From: CAVQYV01 sp963718295 [NCBI: uncultured Methylomirabilota bacterium]
GTDB lineage: Bacteria > Methylomirabilota > Methylomirabilia > CAVQYV01
DNA length: 64,000 nucleotides
Assembly: GCA_963718295.1 (NCBI GenBank)
Contig: CAVQYV010000011.1
Coordinates: forward strand, 226,281-290,280
Reading direction: 5' to 3'
The notes under the pieces are model-generated. The model saw only the letters and a list, made by a program, of their open reading frames with translations. It was not told the DNA's origin and ran no database searches. The position numbers were made by a program, and so were the translations under genes. The number at the start of each line of letters is the position of its first letter. The first letter of the stretch is position 1. Shown here piece by piece: positions 26,563 to 35,338 of this stretch.

Positions 26563-27936
26563 TCAGCGGGTCCTCAGATATTCCCCGGTTGCCTGAGCCA
26601 GGTTGGCCCAAGCGATCTTCTCATTGTAGATGAACCGAAAGTAGTCTGCCTTCAGCTTGGCATAGGCTGTCACCCCGTCGGCCAAGTCCTTGGCGTCGGC
26701 GATGCCCAGATCATAATTGGCCGAGGCTGCCACCATCCACTTCCTCGCGTTCTGATACCCCTCCTCCAGGGACTTGATATTCCTCCTGGCCTCGATGATC
26801 TCCTGGTAGGCCTTGGTGACCTGAATTGGAATTCCCATCTCCGCCTGATCTTGAAGGGCCTGAACCTTGTTGTACTCCGCTCTCGCCTCACTGACCTTCC
26901 CGGAGGTAATTCCGAAGTCAATGCCAAGCCTCATCCCGACCACTACCCCGCCCCATTCGTGATACAACGGATCGTAAATGAACGGGTTCTTCACCCAGGA
27001 GCGGTTGGAGGCAGCTGCAGCAGAATAGAAGCCGGCAGCGAAGAATTGGGGGAAGTAGTCTGCATAGGCCGAATCCATCAATTTCTTCTTGGCCAGCAAC
27101 CCTTCCCGGGCCTGAACGAATTCGGGACGGAGTTCCCTGGCCCACGCCATGTAGGTTTCAATGGGCTCCAGGGTCGACTCCTCATAGATTAGCCTTTTCT
27201 CCGCTGGCTCCACATCAGTTCCCTTTTCGAGGCCCAGCGTCGCCTTTAGGGCCTCCTTTGCTAAAGCGATGCCCTTTTCGCTTTCGTTGACGTACTTGTC
27301 CGCCTCACCAAAATAGGTCTTCAGCTGGAAGAGGTCCAATTCATTGACTCCGGGAACGTCCCTCTCGATCTTCTCCTCCAGGTCCCGGCTCGCCTGCTCC
27401 AACATGTCTCTGATCTCCAGGATGTGATTGCGGATGGTCTTGGCCAGAAGAAGGCCATAATACAGCTCCTTGGTCCTCAGGATGATGTCCCCCTTCTTCT
27501 GGTCGACCTTGGCTTCCGCATAGCGGATTCCATGGCGGGCCGCCTCCCGGAGGCTGGAGATCTTTCCAAAAGTGTAAAGGGGCTGAATCAGGCTGACGTC
27601 AGCCCTGCCGAATATGCCGTCGATACGAAGGTCTGTCTGCTTATCGGGCGAATAGACCTGGTCTCCCCGGGCCCGATTGGATGGGCCGCCTACGCCCAAA
27701 AACTCGATCTGAGGCCATCGGGCTCCGTCGGCCTGTTGTTTCTTGCCCTGAAAGACCTCTACATCATACCGGGTCTCCCGAATTTCGGGGCTGAATTCCA
27801 GGGCTTTCTGGATCGCCTGATCCAGCGTCAAAACCAGCCGCTCCTCGGCCCTGGCTTGGGTCGGCCCGAAAAGGATCCCTAACAGGATCGCCCCTCCCAG
27901 GAGCAAAGAAAACCACTTACCCTCCCTATCCCCCAT
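26563..27936 (-). CDS. TolC-family outer-membrane efflux protein
   Basis: Starting at the ATG at 27936 (GGGGGAG eight bases upstream) the protein has 457 residues and a signal peptide (MGDREGKWFSLLLGGAILLGILF...ARAEE). The two OEP repeats are visible: LTLDQAIQKALEFSPEIRETRYDVEVFQGKKQQADG at the start of the mature protein, and the second repeat around WARELRPEFVQAREGLLAKKKLMDSAYADYFPQ. The alternate start at 28005 would overlap mlaD by 14 bases. TolC proteins form outer-membrane channels for type I secretion or efflux. Its place inside the mla operon, between mlaD and mlaC, is shared by some proteobacteria and suggests a role in envelope lipid or solvent traffic. Confidence 0.88.
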   Translation of the reverse strand: MGDREGKWFSLLLGGAILLGILFGPTQARAEERLVLTLDQAIQKALEFSPEIRETRYDVEVFQGKKQQADGARWPQIEFLGVGGPSNRARGDQVYSPDKQTDLRIDGIFGRADVSLIQPLYTFGKISSLREAARHGIRYAEAKVDQKKGDIILRTKELYYGLLLAKTIRNHILEIRDMLEQASRDLEEKIERDVPGVNELDLFQLKTYFGEADKYVNESEKGIALAKEALKATLGLEKGTDVEPAEKRLIYEESTLEPIETYMAWARELRPEFVQAREGLLAKKKLMDSAYADYFPQFFAAGFYSAAAASNRSWVKNPFIYDPLYHEWGGVVVGMRLGIDFGITSGKVSEARAEYNKVQALQDQAEMGIPIQVTKAYQEIIEARRNIKSLEEGYQNARKWMVAASANYDLGIADAKDLADGVTAYAKLKADYFRFIYNEKIAWANLAQATGEYLRTR

Positions 27937-27991
27937 TGGCGGTCTCCCCCACAAATAAGACGATCGGTCCCCATAGAGAGATCTCACTCGA

Positions 27992-28432
27992 TCAGACTTT
28001 GCCATAGATGTATTTGGCCAAGAGCTCCTCCAGATCGATAGGCGGCTCGGTCTCCCGGATCCACTCCCCCGGGGCCAGGTATTTCTCTGAACCGCCGGGA
28101 GAGAGGGAGAGATACTTCTCGCCCATCAATCCCTTGGTCTTCACGGAGAGTATGGCGTCCTCCTGGATTTTGATCTCAGGCTGGAAGTGCAAGATCAGCT
28201 TGGCCTGGTAGTTATCCAAAGTGATCACCTTGAGACGGCCCACCTCCACGCCCGCGATCTCGATTACCGACCCCTTCTTCAGGCCTCCCGTATTGGGCAA
28301 CTTGGCATAAAGTTCATATCCGCCACCCCCCATGACCTCCATCTTGCCCAAGCGAATGGAGAGGTAAGCCAAGCAGATGAGGCCGATGAGCACGAAGATC
28401 CCCACCACCACCTCAACATCGAACCTTTTCAT
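27992..28432 (-). CDS. mlaD: MlaD, MCE-domain lipid-transport protein
   Basis: The 146-residue protein has one N-terminal transmembrane helix (VVVGIFVLIGLICLAYLSIRL) and a single MCE domain (YELYAKLPNTGGLKKGSVIEIAGVEVGRLKVI...SVKTKGLMGEKYLSLSPGG). MlaD hexamers sit on the MlaFE transporter in the periplasm and form the lipid passage. It is the expected partner of the mlaF and mlaE genes immediately upstream. Confidence 0.94.
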   Translation of the reverse strand: MKRFDVEVVVGIFVLIGLICLAYLSIRLGKMEVMGGGGYELYAKLPNTGGLKKGSVIEIAGVEVGRLKVITLDNYQAKLILHFQPEIKIQEDAILSVKTKGLMGEKYLSLSPGGSEKYLAPGEWIRETEPPIDLEELLAKYIYGKV

Positions 28433-28444
28433 TCACTTCCTCCT

Positions 28445-29191
28445 TCACTGGCATTCTATCGGTCCCTCCGTCGCTCCCGAGATGAACTGCGCCACCACCG
28501 GATCCGGCGAAGCCTGGATCTCTTTAGGGGTCCCCTCCTGCACGATCACCCCCCGATTGAGCAGAGCCACTCGATGCACGATTTCAAAGATCCTGGGGAT
28601 CTCATGGCTGACGACGATCCCGGTGAACGTCAGTCGCTGATGGTGACAGGAGATCAAGCGGTGGATGAGGTTCGCGGTAATCGGGTCAAGGCCCGTGGTG
28701 GGCTCATCGAAGAGCATGATTTCCGGCTCCATGATCATGGCCCTGGCCAGGGCTGCCCTTTTTTTCATCCCCCCACTCAACTCTGCCGGGTACTTGCCTT
28801 CCGCCCCCGACATGCCGACCTGTTCCAGTCCGAAGAGCACCTTTTCCCGGATCTCCGGCTCTTTCATCTCTGTCTTCTCCCGGAGCAGAAAAGCGACATT
28901 CTCAAAGACCGTCATGGAGTCGAAGAGGGCCCCTCCCTGGAAGAGGAAGCCGAATCGGCCCCGCATCTTCTCCAACTCCTTTCCCCGCAGCTGAAAGATA
29001 TCCTGCTGATCGATCAAGACCTGCCCTCGATCCGGCCTCATCAATCCGATCACATGCTTCAAGATGACGCTCTTCCCCAGCCCGCTCATCCCGATCAAGG
29101 CAAGTATCTCTCCCTTCGGGATACGAAGGGAGATTCCCTTGAGCACCACTTGACCATTGAAGGACTTATAAAGATCCCGGATTTCAATCAT
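28445..29191 (-). CDS. mlaF: MlaF, ATPase of the phospholipid transport complex
   Basis: The 248-residue protein has Walker A GMSGLGKSV near residue 34, the signature LSGGMKKRAALARAM near 140, and Walker B IMLFDEPTTGLDP near 163, with the Mla/Ttg2A-type GLMRPDRGQVLIDQQDI after Walker A. It powers lipid transfer by the MlaFEDB complex at the inner membrane. It lies 7 bases after mlaE and 12 bases before mlaD. No mlaB (STAS) gene is present in the operon. Confidence 0.95.
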   Translation of the reverse strand: MIEIRDLYKSFNGQVVLKGISLRIPKGEILALIGMSGLGKSVILKHVIGLMRPDRGQVLIDQQDIFQLRGKELEKMRGRFGFLFQGGALFDSMTVFENVAFLLREKTEMKEPEIREKVLFGLEQVGMSGAEGKYPAELSGGMKKRAALARAMIMEPEIMLFDEPTTGLDPITANLIHRLISCHHQRLTFTGIVVSHEIPRIFEIVHRVALLNRGVIVQEGTPKEIQASPDPVVAQFISGATEGPIECQ

Positions 29192-29198
29192 CGCTGCC

Positions 29199-29972
29199 TC
29201 AGACCATCAGGGAGGTGAGGAAATAATCCCAAGCCAGGATCAGCACGGACGAGAGGACCACGGCCTCGGTGGTGGCCTTGCTCACCCCCTCCGCCCCATA
29301 TCCGGTGAAAAAACCCTTATAGCTGCATACCCAGGTAACGATGATCCCGAAGGAGAAAGACTTATAGAGTCCATTCAGGACGTCCTGAAGGTCCACCAGA
29401 TTCTCCATCTCCCCCCAATACACGCCCGGGCCCAACCCCAACATCTTGACCCCGACCAGATAGCCGCCATAGATCCCCACCACATTGAAGATGGCGGTCA
29501 TGAGGGGAAAAGAGATGACCCCGGCAATGAAGGTGGGCACGATGAGGTAATGATAGGGATTGAGGGCCATCGCCTCCAGGGCGTCGATCTGCTCGGTGAG
29601 CCTCATGATGCCGATCTCTGCGGCCAGGGCCGATCCTGCCCTTCCGGTCACCATGAGGGCGGAAAGGACGGGCCCCAACTCCCGCAGAAGGGAGAGGGCG
29701 ATGGCGGGCCCCAGCATGCTCTCCGCACCGAACCTCCTCAGGGTGTAGAAGAGCTGAAGGCCCAAGGCCATACCGGTGAAGGCTCCAGTCAGGACGATGA
29801 TGAGGGTCGACTTCACGCCGATAAATCGAATTCTCTTCACGATCTGATTGAATCGAAATGGAGGGATCAGGACCCAGAAGAGGGTAGTCCACAGAAAGGA
29901 AACCATCCGTCCCATCTCCTTGACCAGGGAGAGGAAAGAGGCCCCCAATTTTCTCAACCAGGATTCGATCAT
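29199..29972 (-). CDS. mlaE: MlaE, permease of the phospholipid transport complex
   Basis: From the ATG at 29972 (GGAGGA three to eight bases upstream) the protein has 257 residues. It contains the diagnostic MlaE segment LVTGRAGSALAAEIGIMRLTEQIDALEAM near residue 120 and about five membrane spans, including TLIIVLTGAFTGMALGLQ. MlaE is the inner-membrane core on which MlaF and MlaD assemble. The start is 13 bases after the thrB stop, so thrB probably leads the transcript. Confidence 0.94.
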   Translation of the reverse strand: MIESWLRKLGASFLSLVKEMGRMVSFLWTTLFWVLIPPFRFNQIVKRIRFIGVKSTLIIVLTGAFTGMALGLQLFYTLRRFGAESMLGPAIALSLLRELGPVLSALMVTGRAGSALAAEIGIMRLTEQIDALEAMALNPYHYLIVPTFIAGVISFPLMTAIFNVVGIYGGYLVGVKMLGLGPGVYWGEMENLVDLQDVLNGLYKSFSFGIIVTWVCSYKGFFTGYGAEGVSKATTEAVVLSSVLILAWDYFLTSLMV

Positions 29973-29985
29973 CAATCCTCCGCTC

Positions 29986-30918
29986 CTAAGGTAGGATCCT
30001 GGCCCCTTGGGCATCGATTCCCGTGATCAATGAGCATGATTCCAATCCCTCCTTTTGGAAGGCCTTCGCCATCGCCGCTCCGATGACCTCGGCCCTTTCC
30101 CGATCATCGGTGATGGAAAAGATGGTGGGCCCCGCACCGGAAAGGGTACAGCCCTTGGCACCCTCCCTCAGGGCAGCTTCCTTGGCTTCATAAAAGCCCG
30201 GAATCAGCCTGGCCCTGACCGGCTCGATCACCTGGTCCTCAATCGCGCGAACCAAAAGGCCCAGATCCTGACGACAAAAGGCTGCCACGATGGCGCAGCT
30301 ATTCGCCATATTGGAAACGAACCCTTTGAGGGGGACCTTCTTGGGCAGGATCGCTCGCGCCTTCTTGGTGAGCACCCTGAGGGAAGGGCTTACCAAGACG
30401 ATGATGGCACCGGGGATCGTTCCCAAGGAGATCACCTCCAAAGGATCGTTACACCGAGTCAGGGTGGCCCCGCCCAGCAGGGAAGTCGCCGTATTGTCGG
30501 CAAAGAATTCCCCGCTGACCGACGCCTCCGCCGTGGTAGCCACCTGAATCACCTCGGTGGAGCTGAGCGGAGAGCCAAAGAGGTGATTGACTGCAAAGGC
30601 CGATGCCACCGCACTGGCAGCGCTGCTCCCCAGCCCGGATCCCGGTGGGATCTGTTTGTGCAGAAAGATCTCGATCCCCCCGTCCCGGGATCCTATCCTC
30701 TTCAATGCATTTATCGCCGCGATCCCGACTGTGTTCCTTTGGACATCCCGGCTCAAATAATTGGCACAACCGGTGATCTCAGAGATTACCACCTGAGCAT
30801 CTTTGGTCCTCTTTACCTCAACTATGTCCCCCAAGCCCTGGATCGCCAGGCCTAACACATCGAACCCTGGCCCCAGGTTGCCGATGCTGGCAGGCGCAAA
30901 TGCCCTGACTTTTTCCAA
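29986..30918 (-). CDS. thrB: Homoserine kinase
   Basis: The 310-residue GHMP kinase opens with KVRAFAPASIGNLGPGFDVLGLA, typical of ThrB. The ATP-binding loop PPGSGLGSSAASAV lies near residue 90, and the third motif GCTLSGAGPTIFS near 259. The enzyme phosphorylates homoserine to O-phosphohomoserine for threonine synthesis. The gene precedes the mla operon with 13 bases between, and a good promoter is present 120 bases upstream. No other threonine gene is in the window. Confidence 0.94.
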   Translation of the reverse strand: MEKVRAFAPASIGNLGPGFDVLGLAIQGLGDIVEVKRTKDAQVVISEITGCANYLSRDVQRNTVGIAAINALKRIGSRDGGIEIFLHKQIPPGSGLGSSAASAVASAFAVNHLFGSPLSSTEVIQVATTAEASVSGEFFADNTATSLLGGATLTRCNDPLEVISLGTIPGAIIVLVSPSLRVLTKKARAILPKKVPLKGFVSNMANSCAIVAAFCRQDLGLLVRAIEDQVIEPVRARLIPGFYEAKEAALREGAKGCTLSGAGPTIFSITDDRERAEVIGAAMAKAFQKEGLESCSLITGIDAQGARILP

Positions 30919-31044
30919 AAGAACTTCCTTCCTATTCCCCCGAATTGCGAATATCGACTCTCAGGGGAAAACCCGCCTGTCTCTCCCCACGACGAATCGT
31001 CCCCGGAAAGAATTCAAGCAGGCTGAGATTCCCAAAACGGCCGC

Positions 31045-31073
31045 AATCTATCTGAGTACGGATAGAAAGTCAA
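31045..31073 (-). promoter_or_regulatory. Candidate sigma70 promoter upstream of thrB-mla
   Basis: On the minus strand TTGACT (31068-31073), a 17-base spacer and TAGATT (31045-31050) form a promoter-like pair. The predicted start is near 31038, giving a leader of about 120 bases before thrB. It would drive thrB and the mla genes beyond it. Confidence 0.45.
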
Positions 31074-31186
31074 ATCTGATCTGCCATCCCAGGACTGTCC
31101 TCCTCCTCGGGGGCAAAGCTCTTTCCTATAATACGCGTATTGCGGTTAACCATCCGGTAACGGCAGACTGCAGCTCATTCATTTCT

Positions 31187-32719
31187 CTACACCTTTTGGT
31201 GGGTGCTCGGGGCGGATTCAAGGCAAGAGTGGACCTCGTGAAATGCCGTCTGGATTTGTCGATACCGATTGTGGGTGCTGAGATCGGGGTAGAAGCGATC
31301 CCCCTCCCGCTCTTTGACCATGGCGGAAACGGCCTCCTCCAGGTCCCTAAAATAGCCCAGGCCTATGGCGGCCATGATGGCGGCACCCAAGGCCGAAGCC
31401 TCCTCCACCGCGGTCTTGAGCACCGGCCGTCCCAGGATATGGGCGATGATTTGCCTCCAGGCGGGCGAGCGAGACCCTCCCCCTCCCAGGACGATCTCCT
31501 GCACCGGGAGTCCAAGAGATTCCATCCGCTCCGCTATATGACCGTAGATGAACCCTATCGACTCCATGATGGCTCGAATGAAGTGAGGGGGCCCGTGATG
31601 ATAATTGAGGCCGAAAACAACCCCCGAGGTCGCAGGTCCTTTGAGCACGGTGGAGCTCGCCAGCGTGAAATAGGGAAGGAATAGGAGTCCCTGGCAGCCC
31701 GGTGGAACCTCCTCTGCCAAGCGCGTGATATCGTCGTCATGGCCGGCTGGGTCCCGACTGGCCAGCTCTCCTTTATCCTTGTGACAGAAGCTCTCGCTGA
31801 ACCAATGGAGCAATCGCCCCGCATCGGCGGTGATTCCCGTCTGCACAAATCCGTAGGGCAAAAGGCACTTGCAGTCCAGGGTCTGGGTGGGATCGATCAC
31901 AAATTGGGGGGTGAAGGCCCGCAATGCAGCCCCCGTTCCGATGTTGGCACCGATCCTGCCCGGAAACACCGCCCCCAGCCCCACCTGGCTCATACACCCG
32001 TCATCGCCCCCTATAACCACTGGAGTTCCAGTCGCCAGGCCCAATTCCGAGGCCATGGAAGCAGAGAGCCTCCCCACCACATCGGTGTCATCTTTCAGCT
32101 CGGCAAGCTGTCCTCTTTGGATCCCCCCCAGGGATAGGAGCTGATCATCCCAGTCCAAAGAATACAGAGAGAAGAGCATGGAGGTCTGAGCCAACGACTT
32201 GTCGATGACGAACCTCCCCAGGATTCGATGGAGCAGATAATCCTTTTGGGAGATCAAGGCCCTCCGCGCTTTCCTCAGGACCTCCGGGTGATGTCTTTCG
32301 AACCACATCAGCTTGGGCAGGGTATCGCCTGAGGCGGGAACGCCGGTGCGGGCATACAGATCGAGTCCGGATTCCCGGTAGAGTTGATGGGCCCGCTCAT
32401 CCCTCCAGGTGATCAGGGGGGTCAGGGGGCGATTCCCTTCGTCCAGCAGCAAGAGGCATCCTTTGGTAGAGCTGAAACCGATTCCCCGGATGTCCTCCAG
32501 GGAGGGAGCTCTGGACGCGCATTGGCGGATCGCCGCCTTGGTACGGGACCAGATCTCTTCCGGATCCATCTCACTCCACCCGATCTGCGGGGAGTACTCT
32601 GAAATTGCATGAATGGACTGGGCCACCCAATGGCCCTTCAGATCGAACAGGGCCGCTTTGATGTTGGTGGTACCCATGTCTACCCCCATAAGAAGGGTCT
32701 TTTCGGAGCCCTCCGCCAT
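31187..32719 (-). CDS. FGGY-family carbohydrate kinase (xylulokinase/gluconokinase-like)
   Basis: The 510-residue protein has the FGGY opening LLMGVDMGTTNIKAALFD, GIGFSSTKG near residue 80, the mid-protein phosphate motif VVIGGDDGCMSQVGLGA near 244, NIGTGA near 265, and the C-terminal QEIVLGGGGSRSPAWRQIIA near 410. FGGY kinases phosphorylate a sugar or polyol with ATP; the specificity cannot be read from sequence. It is the last gene of a five-gene catabolic unit and starts 3 bases after the 2-hydroxyacid dehydrogenase gene. A second FGGY kinase is encoded two genes upstream. Confidence 0.92.
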   Translation of the reverse strand: MAEGSEKTLLMGVDMGTTNIKAALFDLKGHWVAQSIHAISEYSPQIGWSEMDPEEIWSRTKAAIRQCASRAPSLEDIRGIGFSSTKGCLLLLDEGNRPLTPLITWRDERAHQLYRESGLDLYARTGVPASGDTLPKLMWFERHHPEVLRKARRALISQKDYLLHRILGRFVIDKSLAQTSMLFSLYSLDWDDQLLSLGGIQRGQLAELKDDTDVVGRLSASMASELGLATGTPVVIGGDDGCMSQVGLGAVFPGRIGANIGTGAALRAFTPQFVIDPTQTLDCKCLLPYGFVQTGITADAGRLLHWFSESFCHKDKGELASRDPAGHDDDITRLAEEVPPGCQGLLFLPYFTLASSTVLKGPATSGVVFGLNYHHGPPHFIRAIMESIGFIYGHIAERMESLGLPVQEIVLGGGGSRSPAWRQIIAHILGRPVLKTAVEEASALGAAIMAAIGLGYFRDLEEAVSAMVKEREGDRFYPDLSTHNRYRQIQTAFHEVHSCLESAPSTHQKV

Positions 32720-32722
32720 ATC

Positions 32723-33700
32723 TCAGGACCCCTCCTTTTCCCCAACCTCCGGATTAACGAGAAACCTCGGCCTCCTTCCCTCCAGTGCGTCCAGGACATT
32801 CTGGGCTGCGATGCGTCCCATCTTCGCCAGGGACTCATAGGTGTGGGCCCCCATGTGCATGGTGGTGACCATCCCTTCCAAATCAAGAAGGGGATTTCCC
32901 AGCGGAGGTTCGACGGAATAGACATCGGTGGCCGCCCCCGCAATCCAGCCTTCTTTCAGCGCCTTCTCCAATGCAACCTCATTGACCACTTTCCCCCGGG
33001 AGAGATTGATCAAATGAGCCGTTCTCTTCATCCTCCGAATCCGACCCTCGTCCATGAGATCCTTCGTCTCCGCGGTCAGAGAGCAGTGGAGGCTTACAAA
33101 ATCGGAGCGGGAGAGCAACTCTTCCAAAGAGAGAGGCTCCACATCCTCTTTCTTCAGGAAATCCTGATCCAGCGAGATGTCATAGGCCACCACCTGCATC
33201 CCCAGGGCCCTGCCTTTGCGCGCCAGGGACTGGCCAATCTTCCCCAATCCCACAATCCCCAGCACTTTGCCTGCCAATTCGGACCCGATGCACTGGCCCC
33301 ATGTTCCCGACCTGACCTGCCGATCCGCGTACGGTATGCGCCGGGCAGAGGCCAGCATCAATCCCAGCGCCAGCTCTGCCACTGCATTGGTATTCGTGCC
33401 TGGGGCATTACACACCAGGACGCCTCGGTCGGTAGCCATCTTCAGGTCGATATTGTCCGTTCCCACGCCGTGCACGGAGATCACTCGGAGCTCCGCTCCG
33501 GCCTCGATGACCGAGCCCGGAACTTTCTCCCCCCCCACGATCAACCCTGAAATCCCCCTGATCAGGGCCTCATACTCCCCTTCCGTCGGCGGTCGCCCAT
33601 AGGGATTCCAGAGCAACTCATAGACCCCCGCAGGAAACATCTCCAGCGGATCCTTGGCGATCTTTCCAAAGGTCCGCGCGGTGACCAGTATCCTTTTCAC
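32723..33700 (-). CDS. D-isomer-specific 2-hydroxyacid dehydrogenase (phosphoglycerate dehydrogenase-like)
   Basis: The 325-residue protein has the Rossmann motif GIVGLGKIGQSLA near residue 149 and the family signature NAVAELALGLMLASARRIPYAD. The catalytic Arg is in LINLSRGKVV, the Glu in DVYSVEPP, and the His in TTMHMGAHTYESL. It should interconvert a 2-keto and a 2-hydroxy acid with NAD(P)H. Its ATG overlaps the upstream kinase stop by 4 bases and the downstream kinase follows 3 bases later. This tight arrangement suggests a step in breakdown of a sugar acid, and not serine synthesis. Confidence 0.92.
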   Translation of the reverse strand: MKRILVTARTFGKIAKDPLEMFPAGVYELLWNPYGRPPTEGEYEALIRGISGLIVGGEKVPGSVIEAGAELRVISVHGVGTDNIDLKMATDRGVLVCNAPGTNTNAVAELALGLMLASARRIPYADRQVRSGTWGQCIGSELAGKVLGIVGLGKIGQSLARKGRALGMQVVAYDISLDQDFLKKEDVEPLSLEELLSRSDFVSLHCSLTAETKDLMDEGRIRRMKRTAHLINLSRGKVVNEVALEKALKEGWIAGAATDVYSVEPPLGNPLLDLEGMVTTMHMGAHTYESLAKMGRIAAQNVLDALEGRRPRFLVNPEVGEKEGS

Positions 33701-35235
33701 TCAACTCCTCCTCGTTTCCTGACCTCACGCCCCTTGAGCCCTTTCAATTCCTTCCATCCTTCCACCGACTGATCATAGAGGCCCCTGAAGAATTCATGCA
33801 GTCTTTCATAGCAATGATGCGATTCCTGGTCAGGATGAAGCTCCCTCTCTATCTCTATCTTCTCCTTGACTGCCTGAAGACCGGGAATCATCCCCAATCC
33901 GAGAGCGGCCATCGCCACCGCACCCAGGGCAGATGCCTCCTCCACCCGGGGCATCAGGGCCTCTTTGCCCAGGATATCGCACATGATTTGTGCCCACAGG
34001 GCAGAGCGGCTAAATCCCCCCGTGAAACGGATCTCCCGAATTCCTCCGCTGACCTCCTCCATGGCCTGGAAGACCGTTTTCATCTGCAGGCTCACCCCCT
34101 CCATGACCGCCCGGGCAAAATGGGATCGGTGATGGTGAGAATCGATCCCAAAAAAAGAGGCCTTCGCCTCCGTCCGCCAGTTCGGCGATCTCTCCCCCGT
34201 CAGGAAGGGGAGAAAGATCAATCCATCGCTCCCGGCGGGGACCGATGATGCCCAATGATCCAGCAGGGCGAAACGGTCGCCATATTTTCTGTTTCCCTGG
34301 CGGCGCTTTCCCCAGAAGCAGTCCCAGAACCACTGGAGCACCATTCCACCGTTGTTCACTCCTCCCAGGATCCAGAGGTCCTCTTTCAGCAGGTAGCACC
34401 AGATCCTTTGAGCAGGACAAAGGCGGGGTCGATCCAAAACCATGCGCAGGATCCCCCCGCTTCCGATGCTGAGATTGAGCTGCCCGGGCTCGATGACTCC
34501 AGCCCCGATGTTCGAAAGAGGACCATCTCCGCCTCCGGCAGCCACCGGGGTCCCCTCCAGCAGGCCCGTCCGCCTTGCCGCTCCCGCACCGATCCTTCCC
34601 AAGATCGATTGGGGAGGGACGGCAGCGGGCAGATAAGCGCCGGAAAGATGGAGGAGCCTTTGGACATCCTGATCCCATCTCTTCTCATGGATGTTAAAGA
34701 GGCCGCTGGCAGAGGCCACAATATAGTCGGTTGCATACTCTCCCCCAGTCAGATGTTGGGCCACGTAGTCCTTCAGGGAGATCAGCTTTCCCACCCGGGC
34801 AAAAACGGATGGCAATTTCTCCTGGATCCAGAGGATCTTCGCCGGGAGGTACATGGCATTATTCCGACACCCCGTCTTCTGGTAAAGACCGGCCTCTTGA
34901 AAGGGCTCATCCAGTCGGAAGGCCTGGCTCTCAGCCCGATTGTCTGACCATTGGATCAAAGGAAGCAATGGGCTCCCTTGGGCATCGACGGCCAGGAGGC
35001 TGTAGAGGACGCCGCTGAGGGAAACCCCCAGGATCTCCCGGGAGGCAATCCCGCTTCCCTTGAGACAGCGACGAATCGTAGCGAGCACGGCAAAGAGGAT
35101 CTGGTCTGCATCCTGCTCTGCCCACTGAGGATGGGGGACCTGAAGCGAAAAGCTGGCTTTCGCTTTCCCCCGTATCCGGAAGGCCTCATCGAAGATCACC
35201 GCCCGGCAACCACTGGTGCCCATGTCAACGCCCAA
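33697..35235 (-). CDS. FGGY-family carbohydrate kinase (gluconokinase-like)
   Basis: The 512-residue protein has YLLGVDMGTSGCRAVIFD at the start, GVSLSGVLYSLLAVD near residue 74, VAAGGGDGPLSNIGAGV near 235, SIGSGG near 260, and the C-terminal REIRFTGGFSRSALWAQIMCDI. The GVLYSLL element is common in gluconokinase-type members. The start is uncertain: only a TTG at 35235 is available, with AAGGAGGGG about 16 bases upstream, and a rare start nearer the SD cannot be excluded. It is the middle gene of the catabolic operon. Confidence 0.9.
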   Translation of the reverse strand: MGVDMGTSGCRAVIFDEAFRIRGKAKASFSLQVPHPQWAEQDADQILFAVLATIRRCLKGSGIASREILGVSLSGVLYSLLAVDAQGSPLLPLIQWSDNRAESQAFRLDEPFQEAGLYQKTGCRNNAMYLPAKILWIQEKLPSVFARVGKLISLKDYVAQHLTGGEYATDYIVASASGLFNIHEKRWDQDVQRLLHLSGAYLPAAVPPQSILGRIGAGAARRTGLLEGTPVAAGGGDGPLSNIGAGVIEPGQLNLSIGSGGILRMVLDRPRLCPAQRIWCYLLKEDLWILGGVNNGGMVLQWFWDCFWGKRRQGNRKYGDRFALLDHWASSVPAGSDGLIFLPFLTGERSPNWRTEAKASFFGIDSHHHRSHFARAVMEGVSLQMKTVFQAMEEVSGGIREIRFTGGFSRSALWAQIMCDILGKEALMPRVEEASALGAVAMAALGLGMIPGLQAVKEKIEIERELHPDQESHHCYERLHEFFRGLYDQSVEGWKELKGLKGREVRKRGGVE

Positions 35236-35338
35236 AAGATAACCGATCCCCTCGCCCCTCCTTCTTGTCTGTCTTATCTGTAGTCTTTGTGATCGGGCCC
35301 GCGCTCTGTCCCTGTGAGATCTACGCGGAGGGCTCCCC

